Of a DNA stretch of 64,000 nucleotides, positions 7,242 to 14,930 are shown one piece after another. The notes under the pieces were generated by a model. That model was not told where the DNA came from and searched no databases. It worked only from the letters and a program-made list of their open reading frames with translations. The DNA comes from Acidobacteriota bacterium (GTDB lineage: Bacteria > Acidobacteriota > Vicinamibacteria > Vicinamibacterales > UBA2999), in NCBI GenBank assembly GCA_020851565.1, contig JADZCN010000030.1, positions 1 through 64,000 of the forward strand. The letters run 5' to 3'. A program made the position numbers and the translations under genes. The first letter of the stretch is position 1. Each line of letters opens with the position of its first letter.

Positions 7242-9362
7242 TCAGGGAACAATCCGGAACCCGTACGTGGCGCTCTCCTTCCCGACCGTCACCTCGAGCA
7301 CGAAATCCCCCTGTGCCAGCGGCGCCAGCGTCACATCGGCCACGACGTAGCGGGCGTTGAACGGCTGGTCGATCCGCTCCGACGTGGTCACCGGCAGCGG
7401 CAGCGCCGCGCCCTCGCGCGTCAGGACGCGCCCGCTCGTGGTCAGCGCGCCCGCGGCCAGCACCGGCACCTCGACGCGCAGCCGCTCGGTGCGGCGGAAG
7501 CGCGGGTCGGCCGTGGGCTGATAGGCCAGGCCGGTGGTTGGCCCCCGGCGGAAGGCGACGGTCGCGCCGCTGATGCTCTGTCCCTCGGCCGCGACGATGG
7601 CTTGCGTGGCGGCGCGGATCGAGTCGCGCCCCTTCGCCGCGCGTCCCTCTACGCGAACCGTGTACCTCCCGGGCGCCAAGCCACCCTCGGGCCCCTCCAC
7701 GATCACGCTCCGCTGACCGGCCGCAATCGTGGCATCCAGCACGATGGGCGCGCCCCCTCGCTCCGACTCGATGAACAGCTGCAGGGTCCCGCCGGCCTGC
7801 CAGTCCGGCAGCTTCAGCGTGGCCGCATCCAGTTCCACCACCGCACGCACGCGGTCCGCGAGCCCCACGGCCTGGACCCGCACGGGGAGACTGCCCCGGC
7901 CCGGGATGATCGCGTCCAGCGCGCGCGACACGGCCGGCGGCGGCGCGGGCCGAGCGCCAGGCGCCCCGGGGCCGCCGATGGCGGCGCCGGCAGCACGGGC
8001 TTCCGCCTCGGTCGGCGCCAGGTATCCGGGACGCGCGCGTACCTCCACATCGGGGCGCTTCACCTTCACAGTGATTCGGCGGAAGCGCCCGTCGAGCTTC
8101 GGGTTCGTCGAGTAGTAGCTGAGCAGGTAGTAGGCGCTCGTATCCGCCAGCATGCGCTCGAGCGCGCCGTCGGTGTCGTTGGTGCCCAGCACCCACGCAC
8201 CGTCGGTCTGCTCGGCCAGTTCCCGCAGCCCGTTCTGCCGGTTGGCGAGACGCTGCCGGTCGAGCTCCGGCGAGGAGGGACGAAATGCCCCGCCGATCGC
8301 GTCGTCGAACACCACCAGGCCGCGAGGATCCAGGGGATAGAACGACACGTTGGCGCGGTTGGCGCGTTGCGCGAGCTGGCGAATCTCCAGCTCGTGATCG
8401 ATGTACGACAGCATCACGCGCTCGCGCTCGCACGAGTCCAGACTGCCGGCGCCGTAGCCGCCCTCACGAGGATCCGGCTGGGTCGTCACGCGGCCGTCGA
8501 TGCCCACGCCGACGGGCGGCGCACCGCCTGGCGTGGACCCACCCAGCGGGCGCGCCAGCTGATCGTTCCGCCTGAAGAGAATCCAGCCCTCCGAGAGCAG
8601 GACGACGAACTTGCGCTCCTCGCGAAGCCCATCGAGGTGGCGCACCATGCTGTCGAGGGCACGCAGCGTCTTCTGCTCGCGCCGCCGCTCGATCATCTCC
8701 TGGGCAATGCCGGCGGTGCTGCCCGAGTCGGGATAGCAGGTCCTGATGTCCTGCTCATGGGGATCGAGCGTGTTCAGCCGGTCGCGCTGACCCCAGGTCC
8801 AGGCGTCGCGAAGGATCCGATCGATGCCCTCCCCTCGCCGCGTCAACGTCATGTTCTGGGGCGTGATGTCGGGCGTCATCACGCCGACGAGGTCCCTCGG
8901 CCCCACCACCTTGTCGAGAAACCCCGCCACGGCGTCGGAGGAGCGTGCCGACCCATCCAGCCCGACGTGCCAGTTGTCCAGGAAGATCACGAACAGGCGT
9001 GCATCGGGATCCTGCGCGGCCTCGCGCTGGTCGCGCGTCGAGCTCGGGTTGGGAGCCGCGGTCGTGACGCCGTTGCCGTCGTGCGCCCGGATGAGCTCGA
9101 AGTTCTCCACCTTCTGCGGCTGATCGTCTTCGAAGACCTCGAAGTCCTCGGCGGCCAGATCCGTTACCGGCTGGCCGTCGGCCGTGACATAGGCGTCCAG
9201 CCGCACCAGGTTCGTGCCCGCGCGGAAGCGCGGCATCGGCTCCTGCGCCGGTTCCTGCTCCGCCTGCTGGGCTGCCCCTGGAAGCAAGCTGACCGCGAGC
9301 GCGAGGATCGTGAGTGCCCCGGCCAGCAGCGAGGGGGCGCGCGAGGTGCGGCGCATGCTCAC
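7242..9362 (-). CDS. Secreted VWFA-domain protein (Acidobacteria type)
   Basis: 706 residues with an N-terminal signal peptide (SLLAGALTILALAVSLLPGAAQQ). After it comes a segment FRAGTNLVRLDAYVTADGQPVTDL plus DFEVFEDDQPQKVENF, the hallmark of the acidobacterial VWFA-related family (TIGR03436 as I recall it). The von Willebrand A fold follows (RLFVIFLDNWHV, FVVLLSEGWILF). The last ~250 residues look like beta-sandwich repeats. No enzymatic role is known; an extracellular or periplasmic binding role is inferred. The start is the GTG at 9362 or the ATG two codons later. A GGTTCTGG repeat lies just upstream. Confidence 0.88.
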   Translation of the reverse strand: MSMRRTSRAPSLLAGALTILALAVSLLPGAAQQAEQEPAQEPMPRFRAGTNLVRLDAYVTADGQPVTDLAAEDFEVFEDDQPQKVENFELIRAHDGNGVTTAAPNPSSTRDQREAAQDPDARLFVIFLDNWHVGLDGSARSSDAVAGFLDKVVGPRDLVGVMTPDITPQNMTLTRRGEGIDRILRDAWTWGQRDRLNTLDPHEQDIRTCYPDSGSTAGIAQEMIERRREQKTLRALDSMVRHLDGLREERKFVVLLSEGWILFRRNDQLARPLGGSTPGGAPPVGVGIDGRVTTQPDPREGGYGAGSLDSCERERVMLSYIDHELEIRQLAQRANRANVSFYPLDPRGLVVFDDAIGGAFRPSSPELDRQRLANRQNGLRELAEQTDGAWVLGTNDTDGALERMLADTSAYYLLSYYSTNPKLDGRFRRITVKVKRPDVEVRARPGYLAPTEAEARAAGAAIGGPGAPGARPAPPPAVSRALDAIIPGRGSLPVRVQAVGLADRVRAVVELDAATLKLPDWQAGGTLQLFIESERGGAPIVLDATIAAGQRSVIVEGPEGGLAPGRYTVRVEGRAAKGRDSIRAATQAIVAAEGQSISGATVAFRRGPTTGLAYQPTADPRFRRTERLRVEVPVLAAGALTTSGRVLTREGAALPLPVTTSERIDQPFNARYVVADVTLAPLAQGDFVLEVTVGKESATYGFRIVP

Positions 9363-9371
9363 ACTCTACAA

Positions 9372-9449
9372 GGGTTCTGGGGGTTCTGGGGGTTCTGGGG
9401 TTCTGGGGTTCGGCGGTTCTCGGGTTCTCAGGTTCCCGGGTTCTGGGGC
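9372..9449. repeat. GGTTCTGG tandem repeat tract
   Basis: Nine to ten units of GGTTCTGG and variants (GGTTCTCG, GGTTCCCG) fill the space between the VWFA gene start and the DUF4126 gene end. It is the same family as at 34374, 52528 and 55738. Confidence 0.85.
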
Positions 9450-9459
9450 GCCTGGGCGC

Positions 9460-10035
9460 TCAACGAGCGAAGGCGGGGCGCCTGAGCCAGCGCCAGATCC
9501 AGCGCACGGCCAGGATCATCGCCAGCAGGATGGCCGCGCTCGCGCCGAGCGCGATGAGCGGGTACTTCAGCGTGATGACGCCGAGCGCCACGACGAACAC
9601 GTCCTCGATGAGGCTGAGCGCCCAGTTCGAGAACGGCTCCGGGCTGGCGTTGGCGGCCACACGCGTGCTGGCCTTCGTGGCGTGGCTGCCGGCGGCCACC
9701 GCGCCGCCCAGGAGTGCCACCAGACCCTCGACCGTCGGTGACGCCTCGCCGAGCGCCGCCACGGCGATGAGTGCGCCGCCCACCGGCCGGACGAACGTGT
9801 GGACCGCGTCCCATATCGTGTCCACCCAGGGAATCTTGTCCGCGAAGAACTCCACCGTGTACAGGACGGCGGCGCCGCCGATGATCCACGGGTTGTCGAA
9901 CACCTGGAACTGCGCGGGGAGTGCCACCCAGCCGTAGCGCGCGGCGAGCCCCACCAGCGCGACCGTGGCGTACAGATTCACGCCGGCGGCGAGTGAGAAG
10001 CCCAGCGTCCGTCCCAGCGTGACGAGAATATCCAT
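9460..10035 (-). CDS. DUF4126 membrane protein
   Basis: 191 residues with several hydrophobic segments: GFSLAAGVNLYATVALVGLA at the start, GGALIAVAALG in the middle, and LIALGASAAILLAMILAVRWIW at the end. The pattern 'FFADKIPWVDTIWDAVHTFVRP' is the conserved core of DUF4126. This family has no established function. It is probably co-transcribed with plsC, which ends 15 bases upstream, hinting at an envelope role. Confidence 0.85.
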   Translation of the reverse strand: MDILVTLGRTLGFSLAAGVNLYATVALVGLAARYGWVALPAQFQVFDNPWIIGGAAVLYTVEFFADKIPWVDTIWDAVHTFVRPVGGALIAVAALGEASPTVEGLVALLGGAVAAGSHATKASTRVAANASPEPFSNWALSLIEDVFVVALGVITLKYPLIALGASAAILLAMILAVRWIWRWLRRPAFAR

Positions 10036-10050
10036 CTGCCGTCTGTCCAG

Positions 10051-10770
10051 TTACTGACGCAGCAGCGCCTCAATCCGTTCGCGCACCACGGTAATCAGCT
10101 CATCGCGATCGTCCACGGAGAGGCCCTTCGTCGGCACCGGCTCCCCGATCCGCACGTCCACGTTCACCGGCCGTACGATGGCGCTCCCTTTCCGCATGGC
10201 ATCTCGCCCGCCGGAGATGGCCACCGGCACGATAGGCGCCTGGGCCTTGATCGCCATGATGAACCCGCCCTTCTTGAAGGGCAAGAGCTCCGCGGTCCGG
10301 CTGCGGGTGCCTTCCGGGAAGATGAGGAACGAGTTCCCGCTGCGGATGGAGGCCGCGGCCTGCTCGATGGCACCCATGGCCGCCTCCTTCTGTTCGCGCG
10401 GCACCGGGATGAACCCGCCGACCTGGATCACGGTGCCCAGGATGGGCAGCTTGCTCAACTCCGCCTTGTAGAGGATGTGCAGCCGGCGGTGGAGCGCCCG
10501 GAACAGGACAGGTGGGTCCACGTTGCTCTGGTGGTTCGAGCAGAACACCACGGCCTGCCCCACGGGCACGTGCTCACGGCCCCTGACGCGATAGCGGATA
10601 CCCGCGAGGCCGAGCGCCAGCATGACGCCGATGTGCCCCAGCTCGTAGAGCAGACCCTTCAGTCTCAACGGCACCGCGATAGCCAGCCCGATCGGACCGG
10701 CCACGGCGACATAGAGCGCGACAACGACGTAGGTGACGACGGAGCGAACGGCGGCGACGAGGGTGGACAT
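10051..10770 (-). CDS. plsC: 1-acyl-sn-glycerol-3-phosphate acyltransferase
   Basis: Transfers an acyl group to lysophosphatidate in phospholipid synthesis at the inner membrane. 239 residues. The N-terminus has hydrophobic segments to about residue 55. The catalytic HX4D motif is NHQSNVD (H80, D85) and the substrate-binding box is FPEGTRSR (151-158). A third conserved block, KGGFIMAIKAQAPIVPVAISG, follows. All four acyltransferase blocks are recognisable, so the family call is firm; the exact acyl acceptor is inferred. Confidence 0.93.
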   Translation of the reverse strand: MSTLVAAVRSVVTYVVVALYVAVAGPIGLAIAVPLRLKGLLYELGHIGVMLALGLAGIRYRVRGREHVPVGQAVVFCSNHQSNVDPPVLFRALHRRLHILYKAELSKLPILGTVIQVGGFIPVPREQKEAAMGAIEQAAASIRSGNSFLIFPEGTRSRTAELLPFKKGGFIMAIKAQAPIVPVAISGGRDAMRKGSAIVRPVNVDVRIGEPVPTKGLSVDDRDELITVVRERIEALLRQ

Positions 10771-10783
10771 CAGTGATGATCGA

Positions 10784-10908
10784 GCCGGGAGTCGGGAGTC
10801 GGTAACCGGGCGTCGGAAGCCGGGAGACGGCAGCGGCGCAACCTATTCAGCACGGTGCACTACGCACCCGTGCACCCTTGCACCCTTGCACCCCTTGCAC
10901 CCGTGCCG
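10784..10908. repeat. Two repeat tracts (GTCGGGAG and TGCACCC types)
   Basis: Upstream of plsC and behind the S9 peptidase gene lie two different repeats. Bases 10784-10832 hold GTCGGGAG/GCCGGGAG units. Bases 10861-10908 hold TGCACCCT/TGCACCCC units with a period of 7-8. Confidence 0.75.
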
Positions 10909-10912
10909 CCAG

Positions 10913-13228
10913 TCAAGGCGTCTCCGCCGGCGGCTTCAGCTCATATCCGGCAGGAGGCACGGCGCCCATCAAGTGGGTCACGAAGTAGTCCCAGCGCCGG
11001 CGCATCATGTAGGGCTCGTTCCCGAAGCCATGGCCGCGGTTTGGAAGGATGATGAGATCGAAGTCCTTGTTCGCCTTGATCAGCTCGTTTACGACGAGCA
11101 GCGTGTTGTAGACCGGCACGTTGCTGTCCATCGTCCCGTGTGCCAGCAGGAGCCTGCCCTTCAGCTGGTGCGCGACGAGCTGGTTCGCCTGGTTGTCGTA
11201 GTTCGACTTGCCGCCGGCCTGGTTCTCGAGCAGCCCCTGCCACTTCTCACCCCAGTCGTCCTCGTAGTTGCGGTTGTCGTGGTTGCCCGCCTGTGACACG
11301 CCCACTTTGAAGAAGTCCGGGTAGCGGAACATGGCCCCGGCGGTGGCGTAACCGCCGCCGGAGTGTCCGTAGATGCCCGCGCGGCCGAGGTCGATCCACG
11401 GGAAACGCGACGCCAGTTCCTTCATGCCGGCCACCTGGTCCGGCAGCGTGTTGTCCCCCATGTCGCCGTAGTACTTCTCGTGGAAGCGCTTCGAGCGCCA
11501 CGGCGTGCCCATGCCGTCAATCTCCACGACGACGAAGCCGAGCTCGGCGAGCGCCTGCGTGTCGGCGCGAGAGGCGGCGAACTGCCGGCTCCCCACGCTC
11601 CCCGTCTGCGGGCCCGGGTAGATGTGATTGATGATCGGGTACTTCTTCGACGGATCGAAGTGCGTGGGCCGGAACAGCAGGCCGTAGAGATCGGTGACGC
11701 CGTCGCGCGCCTTGACCGTGATGCGCTGCGGCGGCTGCCAGCCCGCAGCCACGAGCTTCGAGACGTCGGCGCTCTCCAGCGCCAGCACCTCCGCGCCCGC
11801 CTGGTCGCGCAGCACCGCCGTTGGCGGCGTGTCGGGCGTGCCCCACACGTCCACCACCACCGAGCCGTTCGGGGCGAGCGAGACGTCGTGGTCCGCATCG
11901 GCCGGCGTCAGCAGCCGGAGGTCCTCCCCGTCCATGCCCACGCGGTAGAAGTGGCGGTAGTAGGGATCCCGCCCGCCTTCCCGGCCCACCGCCTCGAAGT
12001 AGATCACGCGCGCGTTCTCGTCCACGCGCTGCAGCTCGGTGACGTTCCAGTCGCCGCTGGTGATCTGCCGTTTCTGCTGGCCGGTGGCAAGGTCATAGAG
12101 GTACAAGTGCCCCCAGTCGCTGCGCTGCGAGAACCAGATCACCTCGTTCGACTTCGGCAGGTAGCGCCAGTTGGCGCGGCCGTTGCCCGACTCGAAGAAC
12201 GTCCCCACCAGCTCGTGCATCACGTCGCGGATGGCGCCGGTCTGGATGTCGGCCACCTTGAGCTCGGCCAGCTTGTGATCCCGTGAGGACGAGACGAACG
12301 CCAGGCTGGAGCTGTCGGGCGCCCACTGCACGTCCACCCAGTCGCCACCGCAGATCACGTCGTCACAGAGCGTGGAGCGGTGCTGGTCCGGCGGCATCTT
12401 GAAGCGGACCACCTTCTTCGCGTCCACGTCGATGACCACCCGCTCGATCATCGTGATGACCTTGTCGCCGGGCAGCGGGTACTTCCACGCGAGCAGGTTC
12501 GGGTGTCCCACGCGCGTGTCCACGAGGTACATCTCGCCGGTGCCGCGCTGATCCTGCTGGAAGGTCGCGATCTTGCGCGAGTCGGGCGACCACTTCACCA
12601 CGGGGCGGTCGCTGAAGCGCCAGCCGGCATTGTCGGTGGCGTAGCCGTAGTCCTTCACCCCGTCGGACGTGAGCGGCGTCTCCTGGCCGCTGGCCACGTC
12701 GCGAACCCACAGGTTCCAGTCGCGGATGAACGCCGCCCGCTTCCCGTCCGGGGACAGCACCTCGGGACGGGGCGCGGGCCGGTCCTCGGCCTTGCACGCC
12801 GTGCCGCCCACGTCGCATGTGAAGCGCCGGCTGTTCAGGTTGAAGGACACCGTCGTGCCGTCGGCTGCCAGGTCGATGGACTGGAACGGCAACTTCGCCC
12901 GTTCGTAGGTGCGTCCGGCAGCGACGGAGAGCGCCGCCGCAACCTTGTCGTGATCGAAGGCCGGGGCCTTTGTGCGCTTGACCGGGTCCACCAGTACGAA
13001 CTCGGGGCCCACCTCCCGCAGCGTCCGGTACCAGAAGCGTCCGTCCGGCAGCCACGTGGGACGCACGCCCGCGTTCAGCACCAGCGGGTTGGTGTTGTAG
13101 CCCAGGAACTTCTCGGCGCGGGTGTAGTCCTCGGCGGTCAGCTGTCGCGGCGACTGGGCCTCGGCCGCGGGCGAGGCCATCAGCACGACCGCGACGGCGG
13201 CGAGGACAAAGCGGTGGGGACGCATCAT
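10913..13228 (-). CDS. Secreted S9-family (DPP IV-like) serine peptidase
   Basis: 771 residues starting at one of two adjacent ATGs (13228/13225), followed by a clear signal peptide ending near AAEAQS. The first ~480 residues form the DPP IV-type beta-propeller (repeated 'WSPDSRKIA', 'WAPDSSSLAFVS' blades). The C-terminal alpha/beta-hydrolase domain has Ser623 in GHSGGGY, Asp701 in GTMDSNVP and His733 in RGHGFG. It probably cuts peptides after proline or alanine in the periplasm. The frame is open further upstream into the repeat tract at 13312, but that extension lacks a signal peptide and is rejected. Confidence 0.92.
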   Translation of the reverse strand: MMRPHRFVLAAVAVVLMASPAAEAQSPRQLTAEDYTRAEKFLGYNTNPLVLNAGVRPTWLPDGRFWYRTLREVGPEFVLVDPVKRTKAPAFDHDKVAAALSVAAGRTYERAKLPFQSIDLAADGTTVSFNLNSRRFTCDVGGTACKAEDRPAPRPEVLSPDGKRAAFIRDWNLWVRDVASGQETPLTSDGVKDYGYATDNAGWRFSDRPVVKWSPDSRKIATFQQDQRGTGEMYLVDTRVGHPNLLAWKYPLPGDKVITMIERVVIDVDAKKVVRFKMPPDQHRSTLCDDVICGGDWVDVQWAPDSSSLAFVSSSRDHKLAELKVADIQTGAIRDVMHELVGTFFESGNGRANWRYLPKSNEVIWFSQRSDWGHLYLYDLATGQQKRQITSGDWNVTELQRVDENARVIYFEAVGREGGRDPYYRHFYRVGMDGEDLRLLTPADADHDVSLAPNGSVVVDVWGTPDTPPTAVLRDQAGAEVLALESADVSKLVAAGWQPPQRITVKARDGVTDLYGLLFRPTHFDPSKKYPIINHIYPGPQTGSVGSRQFAASRADTQALAELGFVVVEIDGMGTPWRSKRFHEKYYGDMGDNTLPDQVAGMKELASRFPWIDLGRAGIYGHSGGGYATAGAMFRYPDFFKVGVSQAGNHDNRNYEDDWGEKWQGLLENQAGGKSNYDNQANQLVAHQLKGRLLLAHGTMDSNVPVYNTLLVVNELIKANKDFDLIILPNRGHGFGNEPYMMRRRWDYFVTHLMGAVPPAGYELKPPAETP

Positions 13229-13278
13229 GAACGGTCGGGCCTCCAGCGAGTCGATGATACTTCCGGCGTACACAGAAC

Positions 13279-13308
13279 GGGCCGGTGAACGGGTAGGCTC
13301 ACCGGCCC
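13279..13308 (-). terminator. Strong stem-loop, probable carD terminator
   Basis: A perfect 10-bp inverted repeat (GGGCCGGTGA / TCACCGGCCC) with a 10-base loop sits between carD and the S9 peptidase gene, both on the minus strand. On that strand it is followed by GTTCTGTGT, moderately T-rich. A rho-independent terminator for carD is the likely role; an mRNA-stabilising hairpin is the alternative. Confidence 0.6.
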
Positions 13309-13311
13309 TTC

Positions 13312-13372
13312 GGTTCTTGGGTCTTGGGTCTTGGGACGTGGGTCTTGGGACTTGAGACTTGGGTCTTGGGAT
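13312..13372. repeat. GTCTTGGGAC-type repeat tract
   Basis: Six or more GTCTTGG / GACTTGGG units lie directly behind carD and before the terminator-like hairpin. Confidence 0.75.
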
Positions 13373-13388
13373 CCTCGATCTCCCGCCG

Positions 13389-14012
13389 CTAGCTCGCGCG
13401 GGCCTGCCGTGCCGCCGGCTTGGCCGCCACGGCACGCGCGGCGGGCTTGGCCGCGGTGGCCTTGGCCGGCGCCGGCTTGGCGGCGGCGCGGGCCTGCGCG
13501 CGCTGCTGCGCTCGGGCCTTCATCATGAAGCAACGCTCGAGCGCCTGGTTCACCCGATCCTCGATGCTGGCCGGCGACAGGCGCATCACCTCGGACACCT
13601 CCGAGACGATGAGCGACTTGGCGCGGTCGAGCATGCGCTTCTCGCGGAACGAGAGGCTCTTGGACTTGGCCAGGAACGTGAGGCTCTTCAGCACGTCGCA
13701 CATGTCGTAGATCGACCCGGTGCGCATCTTGTCGGAGTTGTCCTTGAAGCGCCCTTTCCAGTTCTGGTGGTTGTCGATCTTGCCGTCGCTGAGCAGCGTG
13801 AACAACCGCTCCACTTCCTCGTCCGTGATCGCACGCCGCAGGCCGACGTTGTCGACGTTGGCGACGGGCACGAGCACCGTGGTCTCGTTCGCGATGATGC
13901 GGAGGTGAAAGAACCCGGTAGTGGTGCCGAGAATGGTTTTCTCTTCGACCTTCTCAACGACACCGAGACCGTGATTCGGGTAGATGACCTTGTCGCCGAT
14001 CTGAAATGACAC
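13389..14012 (-). CDS. carD: CarD-family transcription regulator with basic Ala/Lys/Pro tail
   Basis: Binds the RNA polymerase beta subunit and stabilises open promoter complexes. 207 residues from the GTG at 14012, which has GAGG upstream. Residues 1-60 form the CarD/TRCF RNAP-interaction domain (FQIGDKVIYPNHGLGVVEKVEE). The helical DNA-binding domain follows (WKGRFKDNSDKMRTGSIYDMCDVLKSL). The last ~40 residues are a low-complexity tail of KPA/AAKPAA repeats resembling histone H1 tails, not usual in short CarD proteins. The frame is open further upstream, but without a start site of comparable quality. Confidence 0.93.
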   Translation of the reverse strand: MSFQIGDKVIYPNHGLGVVEKVEEKTILGTTTGFFHLRIIANETTVLVPVANVDNVGLRRAITDEEVERLFTLLSDGKIDNHQNWKGRFKDNSDKMRTGSIYDMCDVLKSLTFLAKSKSLSFREKRMLDRAKSLIVSEVSEVMRLSPASIEDRVNQALERCFMMKARAQQRAQARAAAKPAPAKATAAKPAARAVAAKPAARQARAS

Positions 14013-14238
14013 TTGAGCCTCGTTTCGACGCGTGGGTTGGCTGGGAACGGCGTGCCCCAAAGGTGAATTCAGTATAGCCGACCGACCCCCGAAAATCAAC
14101 GGATTTGCTCGGAAAACCGCGTGTTTTCTGCGGTTCACCCGTGGTCGGATCCGCGCCGGCTCCGCCCGGCGGCCGTGGGCAGTGGAATGGCCCCGGTTCG
14201 GCCGGAAAACCGGGGACTCCGGGGTAAACTGACTCGCC

Positions 14239-14841
14239 ATGACCCGCCCCGTCCAGGCCCTGATCGGCCTGATCTTGATCATCGCCGGCTCAACATTGGC
14301 CGCACAATCGGCCGCCCAGCCGTCCAGCCCATCCGTAGGCCAGAAGCGTCCGGATGCCCCTCAGCTGGCACCCTACGTTCCCACGCCTCAGGACGTGGTG
14401 GACCGCATGCTCGCCCTGGCGGGGGTTACAAAAAATGACATGGTCGTGGACCTCGGCTGTGGGGATGGCCGCATCCCGATCACGGCCGCCCGGGTCTATG
14501 GGGCCCGCGGGATCGGGGTCGACATCGACCCGCAGCGGATTGCGGAGGCCAACGCCAACGCGAAGGCCGCCGGGGTCACTCACCTGGTGGAGTTCAAGCT
14601 CCAGGACGCCATGACGACGGATGTCTCCGGTGCCACGGTGATCACCTTGTACCTGCTGTCCTCCTCCAACCTGAAGCTGCGCCCCATCCTCACCCGCCAG
14701 TTGAAGCCCGGCGCCCGCATCGTCGCGCACAACTTCGCGATGGGCGACTGGGAAGCGGAAAAGATCGAGACGTTCACGGACAAGGAGGGCCGGACCAGAA
14801 CGATCTACCGCTGGACGGCAGACGGAAAAGTGCGACAGTAG
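14239..14841 (+). CDS. Class I SAM-dependent methyltransferase with a signal peptide
   Basis: 200 residues. The methyltransferase fold is clear: motif I VVDLGCGDGRIP (69-80), then GVDIDPQRIAEANANA, and a motif IV-like ATVITLYLLSSSNLKLRP. The first ~25 residues (ALIGLILIIAGSTLAAQS) look like a cleavable signal peptide, odd for an enzyme that needs cytoplasmic S-adenosylmethionine. The substrate is unknown. The 226-base gap upstream separates it from divergent carD. The segment could instead be a membrane anchor facing the cytoplasm. Confidence 0.8.
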   Translation: MTRPVQALIGLILIIAGSTLAAQSAAQPSSPSVGQKRPDAPQLAPYVPTPQDVVDRMLALAGVTKNDMVVDLGCGDGRIPITAARVYGARGIGVDIDPQRIAEANANAKAAGVTHLVEFKLQDAMTTDVSGATVITLYLLSSSNLKLRPILTRQLKPGARIVAHNFAMGDWEAEKIETFTDKEGRTRTIYRWTADGKVRQ

Positions 14842-14842
14842 C

Positions 14843-14925
14843 CTGATCCCTGATCCCTTGATCCCTGATCCCTGATCCCTGAATCCCTGATCCCTGATCC
14901 CTTGATCCCTGATCCCTGAATTCCT
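14843..14925. repeat. TGATCCC tandem repeat tract
   Basis: About ten TGATCCC(T) units fill the whole space between the methyltransferase stop and the next ATG at 14931. No Shine-Dalgarno sequence is visible between the tract and that start. Confidence 0.85.
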
Positions 14926-14930
14926 GCCCT

